Shown piece by piece: positions 9,573 through 18,052 of a stretch of 64,000 bases of DNA (position 1 is its first letter; every line of letters begins with the position of its first letter). The notes under the pieces were generated by a model. That model made no database searches and was not told the origin of the DNA. It saw nothing but the letters and a program-made list of their open reading frames with translations. The position numbers and the translations under genes were made by a program. This DNA is from Caldithrix abyssi DSM 13497 (lineage in GTDB: Bacteria; Calditrichota; Calditrichia; Calditrichales; Calditrichaceae), in NCBI RefSeq assembly GCF_001886815.1, contig NZ_CP018099.1, forward strand, positions 4,896,501 through 4,960,500, given 5' to 3'.

Positions 9573-11144
9573 TTATGCTTCGATAAGGTAATTGCGCATC
9601 ATGCCCATGTCTTCATGTTCTAAATTGTGGCAATGGTACAGGTACAATCCGCTAAAATCTACGAAGCGCAGTAAAATTTTGGCCTGCATTCCAGGCATTA
9701 ACAAAACCGTGTCTTTCCAGCCTTCATCCACAAATCCATCCTTCATGGATTGCCAACCGGCGCCAGGCGTCCGTTCCAGAACACGAAACTGCAAGCCATG
9801 CACATGAACCGGATGCGGCATTTGCATCATACCGCCCATCATGCCCATACCGCCGCCACCTCCGTTAACCAACCGCCACACTTCGCTGGTATTTAATTTA
9901 ACCACCTCATCGCTGGCCACGCGCGTCATTTCAAAGGTACGTCCATTAATCGTAGCGCTCCCCATGCCCATGGCAAAGGTAAAGGTTCTGGGATTGTTCG
10001 CATTAACAGCCGCACGGATATCTACGGGCTCTATTTTAGAAAGGACTATGGGCAAGGTTAAAGCAGGCGTTTCTTTTTTTACAATGTCAAAACGAGCCAG
10101 ATCAAAACCGCTACCATTGGGCAAGGACTGACCTTGACGTCGTCTGCCCATCATGCCGCCCATCATACCCATACCGCCAGCACCATCAAAAGGCAGGCTT
10201 ACCAGCTTAACTGAGCTGTTTGGCGTGTAATTGCTAAAATCGGCCCACAGTTCAATGCGTTCAGCCGGGCCAAGCATTACGTAAGGACGATTCAACGGTT
10301 TTTCCAGCAGGCCGCCATCAGTGCCAATAATGGTTAACGGGCTGCCATCGCTCCAGGCGATTTTGTAAATGCGTGAATTCGAACCATTTAAAAGACGCAA
10401 GCGGTACACATTAGACGCCACTTTAAAAACAGGATCCGGTTGGCCGTTAACCAAAATACGATTCCCCAAAAAACCGTTCATGCGTTGCATCATACCCCCG
10501 CTCAGGTAAACCAACTGGTTGTTGGCATCAAAGGTACGGTCTTGAATAATCAGTGGAATATCGTAAGCGCCTGTGGGCAGATTGGCGGCCTGTTCTTCAT
10601 CATCCTGAACAATGAACAGACCGGCCAGGCCTGAATACACCTGAGGGCCGGTGCGGCCATGTGGATGGGGATGGAACCAGTACGTACCGGCTCGATTGGC
10701 AACGGTAAACTCATACACGTATGTTTCGCCTTTATCAATGACGTAACGAGGATGACCGTCGGCCTGTTCCGGAACGTGTAATCCATGCCAATGTACAATG
10801 GTTTCCTGATCAATTTGATTGGTAAAACGCACGCGTACATTTTGTCCTGTTTTCAGGCGGAGAATCGGGCCTAAATAGGTATTCTCCAGAGTTTGCACAA
10901 CGCTTGAAGGTCCTTTTAAGACCCGGGCGGTGTAATGCTGAACTTGCGTTAGTTTTCCGGAGAAGATAGAAACTTCTCCAGGTTGCGCAGTTAATGCAAT
11001 TTCTACATCGGGGACAAAATTATTATTGGTAATAGCTTGAGCAGAAACCGAACGTCCCTCTTTAAACGGATTCCACAAAGTTAGCCCGCCTATTCCTGCG
11101 CCCAATCCAATGGCTGTGTAGCCTAAAAATTTTCGACGATTCAT
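9573..11144 (-). CDS. Three-domain multicopper oxidase (CueO/CotA type), Tat-exported
   Basis: 523 residues starting with a Tat signal (NRRKFLG, then a Gly/Ala-rich hydrophobic stretch to about 36). All four copper motifs are intact: HWHGLHVP (H118, H120), WFHPHPHG (H158, H160), HPVHVHG (H444, H447, H449) and YHCHNLEHEDMGM (H504, C505, H506, H510, M515). So type 1 copper sits in domain 3 as in laccase-like enzymes, with a Met axial ligand. Two Met/Gly-rich loops, at about 321-340 and 426-442, resemble the Met-rich copper loops of CueO. The family couples oxidation of Cu(I), metals or phenols to reduction of oxygen to water in the periplasm. Substrate is not readable; Cu(I) oxidation is inferred from the Met loops and context. 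Confidence 0.93.
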   Translation of the reverse strand: MNRRKFLGYTAIGLGAGIGGLTLWNPFKEGRSVSAQAITNNNFVPDVEIALTAQPGEVSIFSGKLTQVQHYTARVLKGPSSVVQTLENTYLGPILRLKTGQNVRVRFTNQIDQETIVHWHGLHVPEQADGHPRYVIDKGETYVYEFTVANRAGTYWFHPHPHGRTGPQVYSGLAGLFIVQDDEEQAANLPTGAYDIPLIIQDRTFDANNQLVYLSGGMMQRMNGFLGNRILVNGQPDPVFKVASNVYRLRLLNGSNSRIYKIAWSDGSPLTIIGTDGGLLEKPLNRPYVMLGPAERIELWADFSNYTPNSSVKLVSLPFDGAGGMGMMGGMMGRRRQGQSLPNGSGFDLARFDIVKKETPALTLPIVLSKIEPVDIRAAVNANNPRTFTFAMGMGSATINGRTFEMTRVASDEVVKLNTSEVWRLVNGGGGGMGMMGGMMQMPHPVHVHGLQFRVLERTPGAGWQSMKDGFVDEGWKDTVLLMPGMQAKILLRFVDFSGLYLYHCHNLEHEDMGMMRNYLIEA

Positions 11145-11300
11145 GTTTTTTCCTATCGTGTTCTTTAACCTTAAAAAATGGTAAATTTTTATTTATTCTT
11201 ATATTGAAAAAGCTTTCCATGCTCATCCTTAAGGATTCCGGGAAAATTCGCCTTTAAGGGGGATTTCCCTTGCGCCACCTTTTCACATTATCCCTCTCTT

Positions 11301-11921
11301 TTACTTACCATTTACTGCAACTATTTTTTTAAAAATATCGGCCCAGAGATTGGTCTCCGTAATTTGCTTAAATCCGGCCTGCCTTAAATTGGCCACTGTA
11401 CGGCGATTAATATTTGCCCCATACAAAAATAAGGGAATGGGGTTAAGAATATCCATTAAAGGCCCTACCAATTTTTTTTGACTACGCACATGCTCCAACA
11501 TAACCAGCTTACCGCCCGGCTTAAGCACACGACGAATTTCTTTTAGCCCCAAAACCGGAAGAGGAACCGAACAAAAAACACAACTGGTTACAACACAATC
11601 AAAACTATTGTCCGAAAAGTCTAATTGCTGTACATCCATCTCAATAAAAGTAACATCAGGGAAAATATGCTGGTATTTAGCGCGCGCTTTTTCCAACATT
11701 TTTTTACTGAAATCAATAGCCACGACCTCAACATCTGGCGCGTAGTAAGGGATATTTTTACCGGTTCCTACGCCAACCTCTAAAACCTTACCGTAAACTT
11801 CTTTTATGATTTCTCTGCGCCAGGAAGAAGTGAATTTTTCCATTGGTTTTTCCAGTAAATCAAATACAACCGCCACACGATTGTAACGTTTTTTAATGCG
11901 CTCGGTATTGGGGGCCATCAT
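11301..11921 (-). CDS. Class I SAM-dependent methyltransferase (UbiE/Pmt type)
   Basis: 206 residues of Methyltransf_11 type. SAM-binding motif I is VLEVGVGTGKNIPYY (about 45-59), followed by VVAIDFSKKMLEKA (motif II) and the post-motif NSFDCVVTSCVFCSV. The terminal RRTVANLRQAGF is typical of phosphatidylethanolamine N-methyltransferase/UbiE-like enzymes. The substrate cannot be read. Genes of this subgroup are often seen near copper-resistance oxidases, but a direct role there is inference. Start ATGATG at 11921 could equally be the second Met; it lies 16 bases after the outer-membrane protein stop, so the two are probably cotranscribed. Confidence 0.85.
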   Translation of the reverse strand: MMAPNTERIKKRYNRVAVVFDLLEKPMEKFTSSWRREIIKEVYGKVLEVGVGTGKNIPYYAPDVEVVAIDFSKKMLEKARAKYQHIFPDVTFIEMDVQQLDFSDNSFDCVVTSCVFCSVPLPVLGLKEIRRVLKPGGKLVMLEHVRSQKKLVGPLMDILNPIPLFLYGANINRRTVANLRQAGFKQITETNLWADIFKKIVAVNGK

Positions 11922-11937
11922 CTCATCTCTCCCTTTT

Positions 11938-13125
11938 TCAGGGTATGTAGCCGTGTTCCAGATTCAACAACGAATTTCGATCATCAAATTGTTTGTTCCA
12001 TCGTTGATCAATAGAATAAACCAGTCCCACCTGAAAACGTGTTTCGCTTTTGCCATACAAAGTTTTTAAATCGCCGGTAAACTGTGCCTGTTGCACCTGA
12101 AAAGCTAAGTCAAAATTTTCTCCAAGGCGATAAAAGGCATTGAAAATCACCTGCCATTGTCGCGCTTTTTGCGTTAAATCAGGGAAAACCTTAAAACCGC
12201 CGGAAAGCGCCAGTTGCAAAGTGGGACGTTCCAGTTTACGGTACAAAAAGCGCAACGAAAAGAAATGGGCCGCGGCTCGGGCGCGAGTTAAATCGTAAAA
12301 ATTACCAATGGTTTTTATCTCTTTAAACCCCAGATTGTACACCACCTGAAAGCGAGCATCCACAAAGTAGATGGGATCGGGTTTAAGATTAAAAACTCCC
12401 GATACTAAAATATTTTTAAGCGTTTGATCAAATTGATTGGAATAGCCCTGACGATCGGTTAGAAAATTGTTAAAACCAATACCTAATTGCTGAATAAAGG
12501 GACGATTCCAGATTTGCGTTTCCGGCACCATGTACACAAACGAAAAGCCCAGTGCATTCAGGCTAAAATCGGTTTCTGAAGTGGCCGGCGGCACGGGCGT
12601 TCTGGTAAAGTGTTCGCCATGTACCGTAAGCCAATAACGTTGTGCAAAAATATGAGCCAACTCAATTACATTTCCATATTGATTGTCTTCGGTATTTTCG
12701 CCAGAAGAAAAGGGATTGAGCACATCGGTAAAGGCCAGGGCATCGTCATCACGCAAGGTAGGAAATTCAATAAGCGCGCTGCGCACCCTTGAACGTCCCA
12801 TTTTTAAAACATTTTTTTGATCTTCTAAAAGAAGAAATGTTTGATGGAAAAAGACCTGCCCCAAATCCGAATCGGCATCGGGGAATTGCAGCCCAATTAC
12901 CAGTTGCCCCCGAAAACGGTTGTACATTTTTTGCCGAAAGCCCAGCAATAGTCCGGTGTCGGAAAAATCGTTAACGCTGGTCGTCTTTTGATTGCCCGTA
13001 ATATCGGTATTAAAGGACATAACACCGCGAGCCCCCAATTGGATTTCGGGGCTGACCTGTCCGAAAGCGCTTTGCAGCATGCCAGCGGCTAAAACGATCA
13101 AAAAGATTTTTTTGATGGAATTCAT
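11938..13125 (-). CDS. Outer-membrane beta-barrel protein (porin-like)
   Basis: 395 residues with signal peptide ending near AFGQ (about 22). The rest is alternating hydrophobic/polar strands with aromatic girdles (for example RLTLFSTG-like segments, WQVIFNAFYRLGENFDLAFQVQQ), as in a 14-18 strand barrel, but it does not end in a classical aromatic C-terminus. No named family is recognised. It lies between the two multicopper oxidase genes, 33 bases after the two-domain oxidase stop, so it may be a channel or alginate/phosphate-porin-like protein serving the island. Function is unknown. Confidence 0.75.
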   Translation of the reverse strand: MNSIKKIFLIVLAAGMLQSAFGQVSPEIQLGARGVMSFNTDITGNQKTTSVNDFSDTGLLLGFRQKMYNRFRGQLVIGLQFPDADSDLGQVFFHQTFLLLEDQKNVLKMGRSRVRSALIEFPTLRDDDALAFTDVLNPFSSGENTEDNQYGNVIELAHIFAQRYWLTVHGEHFTRTPVPPATSETDFSLNALGFSFVYMVPETQIWNRPFIQQLGIGFNNFLTDRQGYSNQFDQTLKNILVSGVFNLKPDPIYFVDARFQVVYNLGFKEIKTIGNFYDLTRARAAAHFFSLRFLYRKLERPTLQLALSGGFKVFPDLTQKARQWQVIFNAFYRLGENFDLAFQVQQAQFTGDLKTLYGKSETRFQVGLVYSIDQRWNKQFDDRNSLLNLEHGYIP

Positions 13126-13157
13126 TTTTTTCTCCTGATTGAATTGATTATCGACCG

Positions 13158-14348
13158 TTACTCATCCAGAGCCACAATGGGCAAGCTTTTCAAGCCCATC
13201 TTTTTGGCCATCATGTTCAGTTCCGTTTCTTTTACGGGCAAATCTTCGTACACCAAAGCCAACAAGTTACCACCGGGATACAATCCGTTGTTGGTAACGC
13301 GGCGCGTATCATGATCATGAAAAGTCCAGATGCCGCGGTTTTTCCCTTCGATGATGATGTCAATGGTTTTGCCCGGGCTCAATCGCAACGTATTCCGTTG
13401 CCAGGGTTGAGGCACCGGCAATCCGTCATCGGCCACCTGCCAGAAGTCATGCCCATGTAAATGCAAATAATGCTCTTCGGTACCGGCATTAATCAGGCGT
13501 ACGCGAATGTTTTCGCCCTGTTTAATGTAAAGGTTGGGCGTCATGGGATACGATTTTCCATTAACCGTAAACCAATTGGGTTGTGGCAATTCATCCGGAG
13601 CCCGGCGATTAACCACGTATGGCGGCTGATAGCCTTTTTTTACGGCTTCCACAAATTCATCTTTGGTGTCAAAAACGGCAAACCGTTCTTTATTAAAACG
13701 CCCGCTTTTCATTAAAATCATTCGTTCTTTCATGCGTTCCAACATACTGTTCATCTCTTCTCGTAAAAAATTCACATCATGCGCGGAGTAAATTAAGGTG
13801 TATTCCCGCTCGTAAGGAAATTGCTTCTGGATTGGATCGTCGTCTTCTTCGACAATTAAGCTCCCATACATGCCTGCTTGCATGTGCAAAAGCGTACCCC
13901 AGTGGCAATGATAAAAATGCGTGCCCTGCGGTTCCGCAGTAAATTCGTACACAAATTCTTGCCCGGGCATCACCGGCATCTGGGTCACATAAGGCACCCC
14001 GTCCATTCGCCAGGGGACATGCATGCCATGCCAGTGAATGGTATGGTTTAGCTCGGTGTTATTTTTAAAAATAACGCGCACCTTATCACCCCGTTTAACG
14101 CGTATTTCAGGCCCGGGAACCTGATTGTTGAAAGCCAGAGTATGGATTTTAAATCCTGGCACAATTTCTTGAATGTGGATGTCAATAAATAAGCGGAACT
14201 CTTTGACATCGCCATCCATTTTCGGCGTAAGCGCCGCCGGGAATTTTTGTGCATTAGCCGCTATTACTGTTTTGCTTAACAAATGTGCAGGTAATAGAGC
14301 TGCGGCTGTTAGCACCGTTGAGGTTTGCATAAAATCTCTTCGTTTCAT
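13158..14348 (-). CDS. Two-domain multicopper oxidase, type 1 site in domain 1, Tat-exported
   Basis: 396 residues with a Tat signal (KRRDFM) and two cupredoxin domains (about 50-170 and 255-370) joined by a Met-rich helical linker (195-215). Domain 1 has H102-x-x-H105-W-H107 and FYHCHWGTLLHMQAGM: H147, C148, H149, H155, M160, i.e. a full type 1 site. Domain 2 has H293-x-x-H296-L-H298 and WTFHDHDTRR: H344 and H346 are kept but the Cys is Asp345 and the downstream His/Met are missing. The eight type 2/3 His (105, 107, 147, 149, 296, 298, 344, 346) are present. This is the arrangement called type C among two-domain oxidases, thought to work as trimers with trinuclear clusters between subunits. 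An oxidase of Cu(I), Fe(II), Mn(II) or phenols is possible. Confidence 0.92.
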   Translation of the reverse strand: MKRRDFMQTSTVLTAAALLPAHLLSKTVIAANAQKFPAALTPKMDGDVKEFRLFIDIHIQEIVPGFKIHTLAFNNQVPGPEIRVKRGDKVRVIFKNNTELNHTIHWHGMHVPWRMDGVPYVTQMPVMPGQEFVYEFTAEPQGTHFYHCHWGTLLHMQAGMYGSLIVEEDDDPIQKQFPYEREYTLIYSAHDVNFLREEMNSMLERMKERMILMKSGRFNKERFAVFDTKDEFVEAVKKGYQPPYVVNRRAPDELPQPNWFTVNGKSYPMTPNLYIKQGENIRVRLINAGTEEHYLHLHGHDFWQVADDGLPVPQPWQRNTLRLSPGKTIDIIIEGKNRGIWTFHDHDTRRVTNNGLYPGGNLLALVYEDLPVKETELNMMAKKMGLKSLPIVALDE

Positions 14349-14843
14349 GGAAGGCCCCTTTTTTAATTTATGTCTTAAATCCTTAAGTCTTGCGATTAAT
14401 TTAAGGCACTATTCCTCCAAAAGAAAACTTTAGGCATAATTTAAATATTTTTTCAGGTATTTAGTACCTCAAAAAAATTCAGTCATCTTTGGGCAAACTA
14501 TTTTAAATAATAGCTTATGGCTCTGGCTAATCCATTTTAGACGTTAAAAAACCTTTGAATAAATAGCTACATCTAAATAATTTTTGCGCCCTTTACGACT
14601 CCTTTGTGCCCTTTATGGTTAAAAATTAACCGCAACGTACGCAACGCATTCGCCCCGATCGCAAAGGATTTTAATAGATAGCCTGGCATTCTTTTGCGCT
14701 CCTGGCGGTTGAATCCCTTAAAGTTTTTGTCTCCGGCTCGCTTGAACAGGATTTAATGTGGTAAAACTTGCTTTAATTGCTTTTCTTTAAATCGTTGTTG
14801 TTTTTAAAACGTTCGTTTTTGTCGCTTACCATAGATCCGTTTT
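14349..14843. other. Intergenic stretch with degenerate dispersed repeat
   Basis: 495 bases between the two-domain oxidase start and the DUF302 gene stop. No gene is seen. It contains the palindromic repeat at 14617-14631 and flanking text (tttgtgccctttatgg, aaccgcaacgtacgcaac) of the common rRNA-like-looking dispersed type. The right end must hold any terminator of DUF302 and the left end the oxidase promoter, but neither is clear. Confidence 0.5.
14617..14631. repeat. Palindrome GGTTAA-AAA-TTAACC in dispersed repeat
   Basis: Perfect 6-base arms with a 3-base loop, inside imperfectly mirrored text (gcgccctttac...cgtacgcaac). Elements reading ATTAACCGCAAAG... are widespread intergenic repeats in bacteria. 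It may be mobile-repeat debris rather than an operator. Confidence 0.45.
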
Positions 14844-15230
14844 TTAGAGCGCTTGAATGACGCGTTGCAGTTTTTCGCCAATCTGTTTAGCAATGTCCAG
14901 CAAGTCGTCGTTACCCACGCCAATCATGGATTGTACCGGATTAACCGCCGCCACTTCAACCTGACCATCACCGGTCTCCTGCACAACCACGTTACAGGGC
15001 AGCATGGTGCCAATTTTATCTTCGGATTCCAGGGCCTTTAAGGCAAAGGGCGGATTGCAGGCGCCCAGAATACGATATTTGCGAAAATCGACGCCTAACT
15101 TTTTCTTTAATGCCCCCTGAATATCGATATCCGCCAGCACGCCAAAGCCCTCTTTTTGTAACTCGGCATGAACTTTTTCTACGATAGATTCAAAATCGCC
15201 ATCGACTGTTTTTGCATAATAGTAACTCAT
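14844..15230 (-). CDS. DUF302 family protein
   Basis: 128 residues, full length for a DUF302 domain. The N-terminal DFESIVEKVHAELQKEGFGVLADIDI and the central YRILGACNPPFALKALESEDKIG are diagnostic, followed by LLPCNV-type strand (MLPCNVVVQE). Two Cys (C58 in ACNPP and C79 in LPCNV) are conserved in the family and could bind metal or heme; the biochemical role is not established. No signal peptide, so cytosolic. DUF302 genes often occur with copper or redox genes. ATG 15230 follows a GGAG-type ribosome site (gagaaaaaa). Confidence 0.88.
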   Translation of the reverse strand: MSYYYAKTVDGDFESIVEKVHAELQKEGFGVLADIDIQGALKKKLGVDFRKYRILGACNPPFALKALESEDKIGTMLPCNVVVQETGDGQVEVAAVNPVQSMIGVGNDDLLDIAKQIGEKLQRVIQAL

Positions 15231-15381
15231 TTTTTTCTCCTTTTAATTATTGTTCATTTTACATCGTTTCCATCATCATGAAAACTTTAAATTTTTATCC
15301 TGGAACCGGATCGTTCTGATCTTTTACTCTTTTCTTTAATTTTAGAGATGAGAACCAATTTTTCGTTTTTAACAAACATTT

Positions 15382-16536
15382 TTAATAGTCCTGGTTCATT
15401 TTTTGATGCCCATGCCCACTTGACTTTTTCTCCTGTGGCATATTTTGCATTTCCATGTGCATCATGGGCGGTCCTTCGTCCAGGGATACCACTTTAATGG
15501 ATTTTATTTGTAATTGTCCGGAACCTAAAAGCGCAAAGCCTGTCTGTCCCGATTTTAGGTCAGAACCATGTCCATGGACGATTAACCGTCCATTTACGTA
15601 GCCCCGGTAATGCCCTTTGCTGCTTACTACTTTTAGCGTTAATTCCGGAGTTAATTCCAGGGCGCCTGTGTCAAAAATTTTCTCTTTGCCTTTTTCAAGT
15701 CGTCCCAGGCGCACGGTTTTATTTTCAATGGCTAAAAAATCATAGGTGTTGGGCTGTAAAATATGATGCGCCAACAAAAACCGCCCGTTAAAATCAGCAA
15801 GGCGCACCTGAGCCGAAACCTGGACGTTTTTTAATTTTGGCCCAAAGGCAAAAACAACTGTTTTTTTAGTGTTAATCTGAATGTTTAATGCGGATTGATT
15901 GTTTTCCGTTTGAGCGCCCTGTAAAATAAGGTCATCCCAACGTCCTTTAATTAATTGAAAATTTTGGCGGAATTGTAAAGCGGCCTTCTCATTAGCCTGC
16001 CAGAACCACGAACCGTTTTCTTCAACTTCGATGTTAGCCGCGCCTTTCTGTTTTTGAGCTGGTTTTTCATCAACCGTTACGAGAGCATTGGCGCCAACTC
16101 CAAATCGGAACACCAGCTCACCGCCCCGTTCAGCCGTTTGCTGTACAAGCCCCAGGCCGCCAGCCGCCACCACAAATAAAACCAGGCTAAAAACCAATTT
16201 TTGATCCCATTTTTTCCTGGCAAAAAACAGACGCAGTGCAGCGTAAATGCTAAAAAACAACATGGTGTACAACGCCAGATCGGCATGTACACTAATCACC
16301 GAATAGGCCTGAGGAGGAATATTGACCACATCGGCGGCTTGTTTTCCTGAAAAATAGGCGCCAATGGTCCCTAACGCGCCTAACACGTACAACCACAAGG
16401 CTGCCGGTTTAAGCCAGCCAAAGCGCTTTAGAATTATGGCAATAAAATCGGTCAATACCGCAATGACCAAAAGCGCAATGGGGAAGTGAACAATTAAGGG
16501 ATGTACATTAGACATCCATTCAGGAATAAGATTCAT
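15382..16536 (-). CDS. DUF2231 membrane protein with LamG-like domain and His/Met-rich tail
   Basis: 384 residues. Residues 1-150 are a DUF2231 domain with four membrane helices and the typical start NVHPLIVHFPIALLVIA plus conserved His in helices (SVHADLALYT). Residues about 180-370 form a beta-sandwich of the LamG/3-keto-disaccharide hydrolase type (SWFWQANEKAALQFRQNF, GRLIVHGHGSD). The last 30 residues are rich in Met and His (MMHMEMQNM, GHGHQKM), a likely metal-binding tail. DUF2231 proteins are thought to be membrane redox or heme-associated proteins. It starts 22 bases after the stop of the upstream barrel gene, so it belongs to the island operon. The combination of the three parts is unusual. 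Confidence 0.8.
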   Translation of the reverse strand: MNLIPEWMSNVHPLIVHFPIALLVIAVLTDFIAIILKRFGWLKPAALWLYVLGALGTIGAYFSGKQAADVVNIPPQAYSVISVHADLALYTMLFFSIYAALRLFFARKKWDQKLVFSLVLFVVAAGGLGLVQQTAERGGELVFRFGVGANALVTVDEKPAQKQKGAANIEVEENGSWFWQANEKAALQFRQNFQLIKGRWDDLILQGAQTENNQSALNIQINTKKTVVFAFGPKLKNVQVSAQVRLADFNGRFLLAHHILQPNTYDFLAIENKTVRLGRLEKGKEKIFDTGALELTPELTLKVVSSKGHYRGYVNGRLIVHGHGSDLKSGQTGFALLGSGQLQIKSIKVVSLDEGPPMMHMEMQNMPQEKKSSGHGHQKMNQDY

Positions 16537-16558
16537 TTTAAAACCCCTTGTTTAAACT

Positions 16559-17386
16559 TTACAATTTCCAATCAATACCGCTACTCAAACCAAAATCTGG
16601 ACTGCTTTCGCTTAGCCCTTTTATCAGGTAAAACGATAAAACGCTTTTACCGGAAAACATGGTAAAAAAGCCCAGAGCTAATTGACGCGGCGGATCGACA
16701 CCTTGAATAATTTTTGAATAACCTTTAAAATAAAGAGAAGTTGAATATTTGCCATTGGCAAAAAACTTCCCAATTCCCAAACCATAACCCAAAGGATCCA
16801 AATACGTAATTTCTTCCTGATCGCCAATTCTTAAATAACTGATTTCTGCGAAAGCGTTAAAGGTTTTAACCCATTTCCGCAAAGCCAAACCCAATCCATA
16901 ATCAAATTTACCGGTGCTGAACAGAGTTAATCGATTGGTAGTCGGCACTTTCAATTGAGTCGTCATCACAACCGAAGGTGCAATCAACGATCCATTCCAC
17001 AGTTGGTATTCTCCGTATAGATAAATATCCCCAATGCCGGCCTCCAGATTATTCGATAGCGTCGTAGTTGTGGGATTATTCATTCCGTGTCCGTTTGCAG
17101 AGAAGCTAATTGGCTCTTGTTGATAAACCGCGCTATTTTGAAGAATGAAAGGCACCGAAGCCGAGACCGTCCACTTTTGAGCGCTGTAACGTAATCCGGC
17201 GTTCAGGTAATAATTGTCTGTACGTTGCTGGTAGATGTAGTCGCCAGAATTAATGGTTAAAGACGAACTTACAGCCCAATTGGCTTGCGAAAAAAGGCTC
17301 CCCGCCAGCCCTAAAATAATGACAATTAGGGAAAAACCAGAAAGCCTTTTAAGCCTTCTGGTTCGTTTTTTGAAAACGCTTATCAT
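16559..17386 (-). CDS. Outer-membrane beta-barrel protein, island member
   Basis: 275 residues with a basic N-terminus and signal sequence (LIVIILGLAGSLFSQ, cleavage about 34). The remainder is strand-rich with repeated alternating segments (TVSASVPFILQNS, GIGDIYLYGEYQL, NRLTLFSTGKFDYGLGLALRKW), which fits a small transporter-like barrel of the kind found in metal or aromatic gene clusters. Exact family unknown. It overlaps the Met-rich protein gene by 4 bases (17383-17386), so the two are translationally coupled. Confidence 0.72.
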   Translation of the reverse strand: MISVFKKRTRRLKRLSGFSLIVIILGLAGSLFSQANWAVSSSLTINSGDYIYQQRTDNYYLNAGLRYSAQKWTVSASVPFILQNSAVYQQEPISFSANGHGMNNPTTTTLSNNLEAGIGDIYLYGEYQLWNGSLIAPSVVMTTQLKVPTTNRLTLFSTGKFDYGLGLALRKWVKTFNAFAEISYLRIGDQEEITYLDPLGYGLGIGKFFANGKYSTSLYFKGYSKIIQGVDPPRQLALGFFTMFSGKSVLSFYLIKGLSESSPDFGLSSGIDWKL

Positions 17387-17982
17387 TTAGATTGATCCGT
17401 TGCTTTGGTTGTAGATTGCATTTGTTTGTAATCTTTCATCATGCCTTCCATGGATTTCATCATTTCGCTCATGTTCTTTTTCATCTCATCCATGTGTGTT
17501 TTCATCTCTGGATTTTTCGCCAGCTTTTCATCGTTCATCATGGTTTTCATTGTATTCATCATCTTTTCCATGCTTCCGGTCATATTTTTCATCTCCATGC
17601 CCATGTTTTGCATCAGCATATTTTGATTCTGTCCCTGGTGCATCATACTCTGACCCATCATCATGTTTTTCTTCTGCTGGTTTTTACTTTGCATCATGCC
17701 CTGCATCGGTTTATCCTGCGGCTGATTTACGCCCTGCATCATTTTTTGCATCTGCTGATTCATCTGCTGCATGTGTTGCATCATCTGATCCATATTCATC
17801 ATCATATTCTGCTGGTTCATGTGCTCCATGCCTTTGTGCATAGTACTCTGCATATTCTGTTGCTGGTGCTGCTGCCCCGAATTCTTATCGCCCATATGTT
17901 GGGCCTGCGCCGGATTAATCAACGCGGCGCCGCTAAACAGCAGACCGCTTACGACTAATGTTATTAAACTTAATTTCTTCAT
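17383..17982 (-). CDS. Exported methionine/glutamine-rich protein (putative copper-binding)
   Basis: 199 residues with a clean signal peptide (cleavage after PAQA, about 27). By my count 47 of 199 residues are Met, in MM, MMM and MxxM arrays with Gln, His, Asn and Lys (QNMMMNMDQMMQHMQQMNQQ). Met-x-x-Met clusters bind Cu(I) or Ag(I) in proteins such as CopC, CusF, CueO and PcoE. The C-terminal half (about 135-190) is predicted helical with Met every 3-4 residues. This points to a periplasmic copper sponge or chaperone for the two oxidases. It resembles no domain I recognise. It starts 70 bases after the SHOCT gene and is coupled to the downstream barrel gene. Confidence 0.8.
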   Translation of the reverse strand: MKKLSLITLVVSGLLFSGAALINPAQAQHMGDKNSGQQHQQQNMQSTMHKGMEHMNQQNMMMNMDQMMQHMQQMNQQMQKMMQGVNQPQDKPMQGMMQSKNQQKKNMMMGQSMMHQGQNQNMLMQNMGMEMKNMTGSMEKMMNTMKTMMNDEKLAKNPEMKTHMDEMKKNMSEMMKSMEGMMKDYKQMQSTTKATDQSK

Positions 17983-18052
17983 CTTAATATCTCCTTTTAA
18001 TTGGTTTTGTTTTACACTTTTTTGCTTTATTCATCATTAAATTCATGTTCAT

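Noticed and set aside
17392-17958. 188-codon plus-strand frame rich in His and Leu
   Set aside because: It is the antisense of the Met-rich protein gene: Met codons (ATG) read back as CAT, giving an artificial His run.
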